DNA of 64,000 nt from a candidate division KSB1 bacterium. GTDB lineage: Bacteria > Zhuqueibacterota > Zhuqueibacteria > Residuimicrobiales > Krinioviventaceae. The stretch covers positions 62,001 through 126,000 of the forward strand of contig JAXHMJ010000001.1 of assembly GCA_034521575.1 (NCBI GenBank), in the 5' to 3' direction. The notes under the pieces are model-generated. The model had not been told where the DNA came from and made no database searches. It saw only the letters and a program-made list of their open reading frames with translations. Every line of letters starts with the position of its first letter. The stretch's first letter is position 1. Positions 37,352-47,109 of this stretch are shown here, piece by piece. Both the position numbers and the translations under genes were made by a program.

Positions 37352-39701
37352 TTAATAAAGCGTCCGGGCCAATATCTCGCGCTGGGTCTCCGGCGGCAGA
37401 TTGACAAAGCGCTCGGCAAATCCGCCGACCCGCACGATCAGGTTTTGATAGTTTTCCGGATGCTGCATGGCGTTTTCCAGATCCTCGCGCGAGATCACAG
37501 TGAGCATGGCCTGGGCGCCGCCCTTTTGCCAGTAGGTCTGCAACAGGATTTTTAGTTTATCCCGATAGGTGGTCAGCATGTCCTTTGAGAATTTCATATT
37601 CTGCACCGCACCGGCGTGGTTGTCTGTGGGCGCTTTGACAATCGAGTTTAAAAATGCCGTGACCCCGTTCTGGTCCATGCCGCTCATGGGGGTATTGCCG
37701 TTGTTGAGATAATCTTTGCTCCGGCGACCGTCCGGCGAAGCCGCGGTGTTTTGTCCCAGCACCACATTGGCATCGTTGTTGATGATGACGATCAGATAGG
37801 AATGCAGACCGGTGTTTTTTTTCTGCTGCCGGGTATAATTGCAGATGTGATTGTCTATATCCATCAGCATATCATCCGCCGTGTCGTTGTCATTGCCGTA
37901 TTTGGGGCAGTTTAGCATCATACGCCGTTCTCTTTCATAGCCCTCAAAGTTCTTCAGCAGCATGTTGCGCACCTGATCCAGGGTAAATAATTTACTATCA
38001 TACACCAGCTCGCGCAGTGCCACCAGCGCATCCGATGTATTGGTGTTGCCGTAGGATTCCAGCGTGCCGCCCAGATAGCGGATGCCGCCGTCAAATACGG
38101 GTTTGCCACGCTCAATACAGTCGTCAAACAGCATGGAAAAATACAGAAACGGAGCGTCTTTGGCGGCATAAACGTATTCCAGCTCCTCATGCCGCGCCAG
38201 CTGATCGACGTGATATTCGATCTGTTCTTTGTAAGCATTGTACAGATCGTCAAACGCTGCAAAATCATTGTATGTTGTCAAACGTTCAGCAGGCAGGCCC
38301 ATGCGTTGTCCGGTCACGGGATCGATGCCTTTGTGCAGGGTCACCAGCAGCGCCTGCAGCATGTTGATCACGGCGCTGGGGGTGCCGAAACTGCGATGGT
38401 CCAGCACATACTCGCCGCAGCCGAACTGGATGACATGTACCGCTTCTTCATAGGGAATATCAAACGCCTGCATGGCCGCCGGGATATTGACATCGTCATT
38501 GTAAAGCATGGGATAGGTATAGCCCTCGGCCAGAATGTCCAGAGCGGTCTGATAGAGCTGCGGATTTTGTCCGTCGTAAAAGCGCAGCGCCAGTTGCGGC
38601 ACGATATCGCGCACGCGCCGCGAGGTTTCCATGACCGCCAGAGCCAGACGGTCGGCTTTTTTCTCATGTTCACGTCCGCGTCCGCCGATGATCATACGCT
38701 GGTCATAGCGCGAGCCGCGGTCCACCATCATGCGCCAGAGACCGGTCAAGAGTTCGAGCGCCTCTTCCCGGGTCCGGGCGCCGCTGTCAATATCCTGGAC
38801 GTATAAATCACCCAGGTCATGATCGAACCGGCTGTAGTTCAGGGATCCGGAAAGGATATTGTACATGAACATCATCTGCAGTCCCTCGCGGAAATTCCCG
38901 GGTTTTTGCTGCGACAAATTGCGCAGACCGGTACCCATGTCTGAAAGCTGCTGTTGTCGTTTTGGGTTGGAGCTGTTGCGCCGCTGCGTTTCGCACATGT
39001 CCGCATAGTAAACAAACACATCGGCCAGAACATCGAGGGCTTTGAGCATGGCGGTGTAGAGTTTGACGGATTTTGCCGGGGCGCTCTGTTTCTTTTCCTC
39101 GATTTCCGCTTTTAATCCGGGAATACCGAGTCGGATCAGTTTGCTGTAATTGAGCTGCGAACCGGACATGCGCCACAGGGTAAAGGCGATCCCGGATTCA
39201 CCGAAATAGTCGTCGCTGGGCAGAATGGTTTTCATGTCCGCCGGATAAGCCGCTTTGCATTGAGCGATGCTGTTTTCGGTTTTCCAGTAATGCATCAAAT
39301 TCATTAGAGTACGCCGGTTTTGCGCGCTCAGCTCCGGATCATTCAGCAGATCCTGCAGGGCATGGTCCAGCATATAATAACCGAATTTGCCTTCCGGGGG
39401 CTGAGGGGAAAAGCCGATCTCGGGAAAGGTCATGCGCCCGGCAAACAGATCGTCATCCTGTATATCGCAGACCGATGGCTTTCCATTGTATATTCAGACA
39501 TTCGGCTTCACGCTGCTCGATATCATGTCGGGAAAAGGATTGATACGTACGGGTAAATTGTGTATACAGGTTCACTTTATCGTTGGGGGTTAGAGAATTT
39601 TCATACATGGTATAGGCCCTCGCTTTGTTGACAGCAAATGGTGCAGCGGCTGAAAAAAGACAATATTTTGCGGTTCGGTCCAGAAACGTACGGCGGTTCA
39701 A
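37352..39701 (-). CDS. Glycyl radical enzyme (pyruvate-formate-lyase-like) with apparent Tat signal; one frameshift
   Basis: Two overlapping frames make one gene of about 780 codons. The first (39701-39453) begins MNRRTFLDRTAKYCLFSAA and runs to REAECLNIQWKAIG. The second continues from about 39480 as CDIQDDDLFAGRMTFPEIG to the end. A one- or two-base indel near 39480 separates them. The glycyl-radical motif RVGGFAERFVNL is at the C-terminus and the thiyl cysteine is in FGCGEYVLDHRSFG. This gives a single Cys followed by Gly-Glu (compare GCVE of dehydratase-type GREs), unlike PFL's paired Cys. The substrate is therefore unknown. The N-terminus has a twin-arginine pattern (RRTFL), a hydrophobic stretch and A-R-A, unexpected for a GRE. 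An activase gene lies 15 bp upstream. Confidence 0.85.
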
Positions 39702-39716
39702 TGGTTTGTTCGGGTT

Positions 39717-40619
39717 TTAACCGATGTTTACGTTTTTACAGCCCAGAGACTGGAGTTGATTGACCCATTCGCGGGCTTTAGCTTTGGATACGCTTTGCGC
39801 ATCCAATGGATAATGGCTGCCGGTCATATGATATTTTTTGCGGCCGTAATCGTGATACGGCATAATTTCGACCTTGCGAATGCATGTGTGTGTTTGCGAC
39901 AGATCCGCAATGGCCTGAAAATGATCATCGGTGTCATTGATGCCCGGCACCATGATGCAGCGCAGCACCAGATCGGCATTGTTGGCAGCCAGAAAACTTA
40001 GATTTTCCAGTATGATTTGATTAGAGACGCCGGTGTACCTGTCATGCAAATGGTTATCTGTGAGTTTGTAATCGTATAAAAAATGATCCACCAGCGGCAG
40101 GAGAGCGGCAATCTGGTCCCGGGGCGCATAGCCGGCGGTCTCCAGGCAGGTGTTCAGACCCTCGCGTCCGGCGGCATTGAGCAGTTCCCGGGTAAACTCG
40201 AACTGGTACAGCGGATCGCCGCCGGAAAGGGTGATGCCGCCGCCGGAATTGTTGTAATAATCACGGTCCCTGAGCACGCTGTGCATAATGTCGTCCACAT
40301 GCGCGCGGTATCCGTAGAGGTTCAGAGCGCCCTGCGGACACTCGCGGATACAGGCTCCGCAGGCGGTACACTGTTCATGCCGGACTTTTAGATGATCGCC
40401 GTCCCGGCGCAGAGCGCCGGGTTCACAGACCGGCGTACAGCTAAAGCACTGCCGGCACGCCCCGGCGTCATAGCCCAGCTGCGGTTCCGGGGATCGGGAT
40501 TCCGGATTGCAGCACCAGACGCATTTCAGGGGACAGCCTTTGAGAAATACGGCCGTGCGGATTCCGGGACCGTCGTGCAGTGCAAACTTTTGTATGTCGA
40601 ATATCATGCCTGTTTTCAT
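39717..40619 (-). CDS. Radical-SAM glycyl-radical-enzyme activase
   Basis: 300 residues. The 5'-deoxyadenosyl radical generator has CPLKCVWCCNPE (CxxxCxxC) near residues 29-40 and FDIQKFALHDGPGIRT just before it. Two ferredoxin-type Cys sets (CRQCFSCTPVCEPGAL and CTACGACIRECPQGAL) follow, then GGGITLSGGDPL and LETAGY. This matches the PflA group with extra Fe-S clusters. It would install the glycyl radical on the enzyme encoded next. It overlaps the preceding lacI by 4 bp (ATGA). Confidence 0.95.
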   Translation of the reverse strand: MKTGMIFDIQKFALHDGPGIRTAVFLKGCPLKCVWCCNPESRSPEPQLGYDAGACRQCFSCTPVCEPGALRRDGDHLKVRHEQCTACGACIRECPQGALNLYGYRAHVDDIMHSVLRDRDYYNNSGGGITLSGGDPLYQFEFTRELLNAAGREGLNTCLETAGYAPRDQIAALLPLVDHFLYDYKLTDNHLHDRYTGVSNQIILENLSFLAANNADLVLRCIMVPGINDTDDHFQAIADLSQTHTCIRKVEIMPYHDYGRKKYHMTGSHYPLDAQSVSKAKAREWVNQLQSLGCKNVNIG

Positions 40620-41666
40620 CGTTCACCGTTTGGGGTTGATTGTTTTGCAGCGCCGCAGGTATTGCGGATAATCAGTTCAGGGCGTTTCAGGATCTGTTTG
40701 TTTTCGTTCAATGGCCGCGTGCCGTTTATTTTTTCAAACAGCAGCTGCGCCGCCGCGGTTCCTACCTGACGTTTCGGATACGCCATAGTGGTCAGGGGTA
40801 TATCCATAAAAGAAATATTGTGCACATCGCCGAATCCGACAATGGCAACCTGATCCGGGATTGCATATTTTGCCTCGTGCAGCGCATGGTAGAGCCCCGG
40901 GAAAAAGCCGTCCGTGCTTAGAAAAAACGCGGTGGGCGGATCGCTGCTCTTCAGCAGGTCCAATGCCGGTTCGGCACAGTTGTATTGATCGTTGAGCGTG
41001 TCATAATCGCCCCGGATGATGATGTCCTGTCGCAACGGGATTCCCGCCTCTTTCAGGGCCTGTTCATAACCTTTGCGGCGATTGTTCAAAGGGGTACAGG
41101 AGGGACCGGTGATATAGGCGATGCAGCGGTGTCCCTGTTCAATTAAATGCCGCGTGGCGGTATATCCGCCGTACACATCATCACAGACCACAGAGTCGGT
41201 TGTATACTGTTGCGAGTATTTGTCAATGAGCACAAAGGGGATTTTGTAATTCAAAAGCTGTTGGATATTGTCGTCGAATCCTTGGTCCAGGGCCGGATAC
41301 ACAATCAGTCCGTCCACCCGGTGCTGCATGTATTTCAGCAGGTAGCGGGCTTCGCGCTGCGAATTTTCACGTGAATCGCCGAACATGATCGATATAGTCG
41401 TGCTGCTGCGCTACATCCTCGATGCCCTGCAGAATTTCGCAGATGAACGGATCGCCGAGATAATTCACCAGCACGCCCAGGGTGGCGGTTTTGCCGCGCG
41501 AAAAGCCGCGCGCATTGATATTCGGGACATAGTGGTGCTGCTCGGCAATCCGGCGGATTCTGTGTTTGGTCTCGGGACGAATGCGCGGATCGTCGTTCAG
41601 GGCCCGGGATACCGTGGTATGCGACACCCCGGTGAGCTCGGCGATTTGTTTGATGGTTATCGACAT
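40616..41666 (-). CDS. LacI-family transcriptional regulator (frameshifted)
   Basis: About 350 codons in two frames. The N-terminal helix-turn-helix (ITIKQIAELTGVSHTTVSRALNDDPRIRPETKHRI) lies in the first frame, ending after QGIEDVAQQHDY. The ligand-binding domain (MFGDSRENSQREARYL to RPELIIRN) continues in the next. One extra base near 41391-41397 accounts for the break. The start MSITIKQIAEL (ATG 41666) is preferred to the ATG nine bases earlier. It is the first gene of the GRE operon and probably responds to a sugar-like ligand. If the frameshift is real, regulation may be lost. Confidence 0.85.
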
Positions 41667-41670
41667 AGAA

Positions 41671-41745
41671 TGCACACGTGAACTTTGGTTGTTAGAATTT
41701 AAGTTTTTCCGGTGAAAATGTCAAGGGATTCATGCACACGTGAAC
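41671..41745. promoter_or_regulatory. Two copies of a CACGTG-centred LacI-type operator
   Basis: tgcacacgtgaac occurs at 41671-41683 and 41733-41745, 62 bp apart and in the same orientation. The core CACGTG is palindromic and flanked by tg.a on one side. The first copy sits just upstream of the LacI start, the second in the promoter region. The arrangement suits autoregulation by the LacI protein with DNA looping. Confidence 0.6.
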
Positions 41746-42013
41746 ATTTATCAGTCTTTCTCGCCCTTTGGCCTCCGGGCCGGGGGCGCATGCCGGCATT
41801 GAACGACAATGAAATGTACTGGGTCATGCTCTGCATTATTTTGTATTCAACCGCTCCTGGTATTGCAGGTGTGACTGTCCGGTCATTTTGCATCTCACGC
41901 AAAGAAGCAAAGCTCGCAGAGAATTTGATAATAAATATTTCCCCCCTGTTTACTGTTTACTACCTACTTTTTTCTATCTACTATTGCAAGCTCACCAATC
42001 CCCGTCCACTCTT
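41746..42013. other. Gene-free region between the GRE operon and a small membrane-protein gene
   Basis: About 270 bp without a credible gene. It includes the low-complexity stretch cgcaaagaagcaaagc and pyrimidine-rich runs near 41950-42000. No clear promoter pair was found. Confidence 0.5.
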
Positions 42014-42550
42014 TCACAGAAAAACAACTCTAAACACCCAAACCAAAACCCAAATCCAGGCCGCGCTGAACGCCAGAACGGCCAGTCCAATCAGCAGGAT
42101 TCCCAGTAAATAGATCGCTTTGAGTACAATCGACAGTGGATCGTACCCCAGTTTGCGCGCCGCGGTTTTGCGCGTTTTCCTGTCATTTGTGTTGCGGTAA
42201 ATGTGTTTCCAGTAGGGTGTGAACACCGCATCGTCCGTCATGTGCCGGTCTGCAAAGTCAATCCATTGTTCGTCCTCCAGAACAAGCCGGGACAGCTTTT
42301 CTGCGGCTTTTGTCCGGCGCTCCTCGTCCGGGACCGTTTTTTCCACCTCTGCGTACACCGGTTCTTTGATGATAATCTGCTGGCGGTCCCGGGTGGTGGG
42401 ATAAAAGGTGCCTTCGGACACGTGCATCTCTGGATTGGGTTCCAGGCGGGTTTCATAATCAACAATTTCTTTTAGCCGAACCCTTTTCGTCGCTTTTAAT
42501 TCGACTTTAAGTTGATTTAAATATTGTGGAATTTCATTATGAATAGCCAT
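42014..42550 (-). CDS. Hypothetical protein with C-terminal membrane helix
   Basis: 178 residues, no family recognised. Residues 1-140 are charged and soluble; residues about 142-172 form one or two membrane helices (AIYLLGILLIGLAVLAF then AWIWVLVWVF). It may be a tail-anchored protein. It lies 12 bp downstream of the sulfatase remnant, on the same strand. Confidence 0.65.
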   Translation of the reverse strand: MAIHNEIPQYLNQLKVELKATKRVRLKEIVDYETRLEPNPEMHVSEGTFYPTTRDRQQIIIKEPVYAEVEKTVPDEERRTKAAEKLSRLVLEDEQWIDFADRHMTDDAVFTPYWKHIYRNTNDRKTRKTAARKLGYDPLSIVLKAIYLLGILLIGLAVLAFSAAWIWVLVWVFRVVFL

Positions 42551-42562
42551 CGTGACTCTATA

Positions 42563-43089
42563 TCAAAAGCCTTTTGCATGCCTGCAAATTATGTCAATTT
42601 TTTCCCTGCGACGGTCCGTCGCCTGTAGAGAAAAAAACGGATCATGGTTACGTTTGATCCATTGTTCCAGTTGTTTGCGCAATGCATCGCGTTTATCCCT
42701 GTAACTTTTATCCCCGGCCAGATTCACCAGTTCATGAGGATCATTGTTCAAATCGTAGAGTTCCTCATCTGTCGGCTGATACAGATTGTATTTCCCATGA
42801 CACCGGTTTTATGCGGATAATAACCGGTCAGCATGGACGAACGGCTCGGAGAACACTGCGGTGTGGTGCAAATCGCCTGACGAAAACGCACGCTGTGGCG
42901 GGAGAGTTCGGTCAGATGCGGCGTCCTGAAAAACGAATTGACATGCTGCATGGTTTGCCAGTGCTGCTGATCGGAGAATATGAACAGGATATTCGGCTGA
43001 CGGCTGTCCGTCCGGCAGGCGGCCGATAATGCAGCGGTTCCTGCGATGGATGATTTGATAAATTGCCGGCGCGAAATGTAATGAGACAT
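42563..43089 (-). pseudogene. Sulfatase remnant with the middle deleted
   Basis: The start shows a twin-arginine signal (ISRRQFIKSS) and the N-terminal sulfatase part with PNILFIFSDQQ and the formylglycine site CSPSR, ending at KTGVMGN. The sequence then jumps to a typical C-terminal sulfatase tail (LYQPTDEELYDLNNDPHELVNL) in another frame. About 300 or more residues that form most of the catalytic domain are missing between, so no active enzyme can be made. The arrangement is stub joined to stub, with junction near 42785-42800. Confidence 0.85.
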
Positions 43090-43164
43090 GGTATGCTGTT
43101 TTCCTTTTTCCCGAATAAAAAACAAAGTGTTGTATTATTCCAATTCCGGAGCCGTCTACTCGGG

Positions 43165-44049
43165 TTATGTCATTCCCTTGTAATCGTAATGCAGCCTCAT
43201 ATGGTCCGCTGCGATTTCATCAAATACGCGTTTCATGTGATCATCCCAGTCGGACCATCTGGGAATGGCTTTTTGCGATTTTGTATTGACCTTGCGGTTG
43301 CCCATTTTGTTCAGATAATGGCGAGTCTGTTCATCGGTAATCCCGATGAACCGAGTGATCTCGTACAGACCTTTTCGCTCCGGATCATGAAAAATATCTT
43401 CAAATTTGACTTTGAGGGTGTTGTCCAGATCCTGGAAATCTCTGTGAATGAAGCCGTCTTTTTTCTGCCATCGCCAGGCGATTTTGGCGAACCGGTCCAT
43501 CTGATCCCATTGTGCGTAATAAGGATCGGATGGAAACATATCGGCACGCAGACGGGGAGAGGTGTCGGTTGTCTTGTACCAGATCCGACTGATACCCGAA
43601 CGCACGTAATCGCGTCCGTCGCGAACGATATAGATGATCTTTGCATCGGGGAAAACATGCCGTAAAGGTTTGAGCAGTGAAAAATAACGGTTATTGGACT
43701 CGATATAGAGATCGAGGTTTCGCCGTTTGTGTTCCCGGCAGCGCACTCTGCGGTGCTTTTCGATTTCGCGAGCCGCGCTTTCAAATGACACCCGTCCCTG
43801 CGCATAATCCAGGGCCAGATCTAGAAAATCGGGACACGGTTCATGCAGGGACTGCACCGCGGGAAACAGATTGAAAAATTTTGCAAAAAACATAGTGCCG
43901 GTTCGGCCGGTGGAAACGATAAAGACCTTGTTGATATTGCTCCAGTCCTGTTCCGGAACCAGCTCGGCTTTTAAAAACAATGTATCGATCTCGCGAATCG
44001 AGCGGTAGAAATGTCCCGTTAACCGGATCTTGAGTGTTTTGTCGGACAT
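43165..44049 (-). CDS. Sulfotransferase-family protein
   Basis: 294 residues. A PAPS-dependent sulfotransferase: the 5'-phosphosulfate loop is VSTGRTGTMFF (near residues 45-55) and the 3'-phosphate site is IYIVRDGRDYVRSGISR (near residues 138-154). The target may be a carbohydrate or a lipid. Its position next to a sulfatase remnant suggests a sulfated-glycan locus. It is complete and on the same strand as its neighbours. Confidence 0.85.
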   Translation of the reverse strand: MSDKTLKIRLTGHFYRSIREIDTLFLKAELVPEQDWSNINKVFIVSTGRTGTMFFAKFFNLFPAVQSLHEPCPDFLDLALDYAQGRVSFESAAREIEKHRRVRCREHKRRNLDLYIESNNRYFSLLKPLRHVFPDAKIIYIVRDGRDYVRSGISRIWYKTTDTSPRLRADMFPSDPYYAQWDQMDRFAKIAWRWQKKDGFIHRDFQDLDNTLKVKFEDIFHDPERKGLYEITRFIGITDEQTRHYLNKMGNRKVNTKSQKAIPRWSDWDDHMKRVFDEIAADHMRLHYDYKGMT

Positions 44050-44160
44050 TTGACTGTTTTCCTGTCTTTGGCTGTGTTTAAACTGTTACTGACCACGGGT
44101 AAAAAAAAGTGTTATAGATGCAGGATAAAACAGACCGTACTATAGTATGTACTGATATCC

Positions 44161-46025
44161 TCAATTTACATCCTTTTTTTCGTGCAAATGGTCGCGTTTT
44201 CTCTGGCTCAATAAACAAATATCCTTGAGATTTTGCGTGCTTTTTGCCTGCAGCCATTGTTTTTCAAAATTTTTATTCCAGGTAATCTGTGCAATGGCGG
44301 ACAAGGCCTGCAGATGAAACTGGCGTTCGTCTTTTGAACCGATCAGAACAAAAACCGCTTTCACCGAATCATACGGATCGGAATAACGCACACCCTTCCT
44401 GGCGCGCATGACAAACATTTTGAAAACATGATTTCCTTCAATAATGATATGCGGAACGGCCAGAAACGGGGTCAGCGCCGTACTGGATTCTTTTTCACGT
44501 TCCTCAAGGTAATTCAGCAGCTCAACCGGTTTTAATCCGAGGTCTCCGGAAAACTGTTTAGCCATGAGTTGAAAAAGATCTTTACGGTTCATCGGTCTTT
44601 CCAGATCGATAAATGTACTGTCTTCAACCAAATGATGGAATCGGTCTGTGACAATATTGTCGCGTTTCTGCAGGATTTCTTTCAGTTCGGTTTCCAGATT
44701 GGCAGAAGATATTTTACGATTCACAATCCTTTCGATCAAATAGATCAGTGCGTACTCACTCTGATATTTTTTTCTGCCGTAAAGCAGATAAATTAACAGG
44801 CTCACGGCAATGATAAGGGCCAAACTTTCAACTGCAGCCACGCCCACTTTGAATATCAAAAAGCTGAACAACAGGATGGAAAAGATCTGGACATAGGGGT
44901 AAAACGGCACTTTAAAAGTAGGCTGATAGTTCTGCAATTGACTTTCCCGGATCACAATAACCGAGATATTGGTGAGTATATAGGAAAAGATATGATCGAA
45001 GATGCGATTTTGACCAGCAGTTCCAAGGTGAGAAAAAAGGAGCCGGTGATAAAGAGTGCGGTCAAGATAATGGATAATATCGGTGTTTTGTATGTTTTAT
45101 GCACCGAGGCAAAGGTTGGCGGCAGCAGCTTGTCATGGCTGAGAGCCACGGGATATCGGGATGCCGCCATGATCCCGGCGTTGGCTGTTGAAATGAACGC
45201 CAGCGCCGCAGCTACAGAGATCATGATATAACCGCCTGTTCCCAGGAATGTCTTTGCCGAATCCGCCACAGGTGTCAAAGAACGCACCAGACCAACCGGA
45301 TTTGAGGTGCCGACCACCACAATCAGCAGCAAAACATACAATCCGGTGACCACAACAATGGATGAAATGACACCGTGCGGGATCGATTTTTTGGGATTTT
45401 TCACTTCTCCGCTCAGACTGGCAATTTTCAGCAAACCGCCGAATGAGACAAAGACAAAGCCGGCGGTCAGAAAGATGGAGCCGGAACCATTCGGTGCAAA
45501 ATGCGTAAAGCGGTTAATGTCGATCTGGTTGAATCCGGCAATGATGTAGGTGAGAATAATAAACAGCAGCCCAATGACAATGATAACTTCAAATTTAACA
45601 GCCGTGTCGACACCCCGTATATTGAGCAGGGTGAAGAAAGCCGTCACCGCGATCGCAGACAAGATCAGACTGAATCCGGTGATCGAAAACAATATCTCTG
45701 CTATTCCGAAAATGGCAAAAGCTGTTTTCAGGGACAGGGAGAACCAGCTGAACAATCCGATGATCATGCCGACTACCGGCCCAAAACTTCGGGTGACGAA
45801 AAAATAATCGCCGCCCGGTTTGGGCATGGCGGTGCTGAGTTCAATAATGCTTAAAACTCCGATCAACGCGGCAAGACCGGCAATCGCATAGGACAGAAAC
45901 ACAGCCGGACCGGCTTTTTCAAAGGCAATTCCGGGTAAAATAAAGATTCCCGAGCTGATCATGACGCCGGAAGCGATACAGAATATATCAAACGTGGATA
46001 TTTGTTTTTTCAGGTTCATAATCAT
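44161..46025 (-). CDS. APC-family amino-acid permease with C-terminal EIIA-like domain (frameshifted)
   Basis: Two frames form one gene. The first part (44952-46025) is the APC transporter start: FCIASGVMISSGIFILPGIAFEKAGP, many membrane helices, ending near IASSI. The continuation lies in the next frame (SYILTNISVIVIRESQ...) and leads to KVPFYPYVQIFSILLF, more helices, and a soluble domain with TPFLAVPHIIIEGNHVFKMFVMRARKGV and VFVLIGSKDERQFHLQALSAIAQI. That domain resembles PTS EIIA(Ntr) with the histidine in VPHIII. Break near 44990-45000. A known architecture couples transport to PTS phosphorylation. The GTGA overlap is accidental. Confidence 0.8.
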
Positions 46026-46360
46026 GTATACAGTGCGAGGTTCAGTGTCTAAAAATAAGTGTATGAAAAATATTCAGAGACTGAACAAGAGTTTTGATCA
46101 TCATACCTAAAAAAATGCTTAAACATGTACCTCTGACGCAAGGCAAAGGAAAATGATCTGCAAGATTATCGCGGTTCGCGCGCCAGGAACCGGGGCTTGT
46201 TTATTCTGTATTGATCAGTTATTCAAACAAGATCGATTTGCTCTGAAATAATGACCTGTACACGCTTGTTTTTATAATAAAGAAAAGTTTTACAGATCAT
46301 AGTATGACCGGAGATATAGACCGGAATTTACAACAGCCTTGAATGAAACAGGAGCATCGA
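46026..46360. other. Divergent intergenic region
   Basis: About 330 bp without a gene, between the APC and HAD genes that diverge. A TATAAT box (46273-46278) lies about 80 bp before the HAD start with only a weak -35 (atgacc at 46251). Nothing else can be supported. Confidence 0.5.
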
Positions 46361-47109
46361 ATGTCGCATTCGGATTTTTCCATTATTCGTTTGGAACATT
46401 ACAGCGCCGCTGTACTGGATATGGACGGTGTGATCACACAAACCATGCGTCCGCATTTTCACGCCTGGAAACGCATGTTTGACGACTATCTGCGCAGCCG
46501 GAATGTGGATTTTGAGCCGTTTACCGAGGAGGATTATTATAATGACGTGGACGGCAAGCCCCGTTATCAGGGCGCCCGCAGTTTTCTGGAATCCAGAGGC
46601 ATTGACTTGAATCAGGGCCGTCCTGATGATTCGCCCGGAACAGAGACCGTCTGCGGTCTGGGAAACCGGAAAAATCATTATTTTCTGGACTATTTAAAAG
46701 AAAACGGTGCGGATCTTATGAATCCACGGTTAAATTTATCAAAGAATTCAAATCGCGGAAAATCCGTTGCTGCGATTTCATCCAGCCGTAATGCCAGGGC
46801 GGTGTTGCGGCAGCCGGCGTCATTAATCTGTTCAACGAGATCGTCGACTGGGTGGACGCCCGTGAACAATCACTTAAGGGCAAACCCGAACCGGATATTT
46901 TTCTCGAGGCCGCCCGGCGTCTCGATGTAGAGCCAAAGAATGCAATGGTTGTTGAAGATGCGCTTGCCGGTGTAGAGGCCGGCAAAGCCGGAGGATTCGG
47001 ACTGGTGATCGGCATTAACCGCTCCGGCGACAATACGGAACTGAAAGACCATGGAGCAGATCTGGTGGTCAATGATTTATCGGAAATCAGGAGGACAGAA
47101 CATGAATAG
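46361..47109 (+). pseudogene. Beta-phosphoglucomutase-like HAD protein, multiply frameshifted
   Basis: HAD start VLDMDGVITQTMRPHFHAW (nucleophile Asp) and cap region are in frame to about LKENGADL. Next to it in another frame is YESTVKFIKEF, then ISSSRNARAVL in the first frame, then VINLFNEIVDWVDA and LKGKPEPDIFLEAARRL in a third. At least three to four indels in 46690-46860 break the protein. Order and sequence are those of a beta-PGM/maltose-kinase-type mutase that isomerises sugar 1-phosphates, sensible beside GH65. The SD caggag supports ATG 46361. The end overlaps the next start by 8 bp. Confidence 0.8.

Noticed and set aside
41880-42000. Repeat-like cgcaaagaagcaaagctcgc stretch as a possible CRISPR or REP array
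   Set aside because: Only one loose unit, with no regular repeat-spacer order; low complexity.
44952-44955. GTGA overlap read as true coupling of two genes
   Set aside because: The APC protein stops short and its sequence continues in the next frame, so this is a frameshift within one gene.
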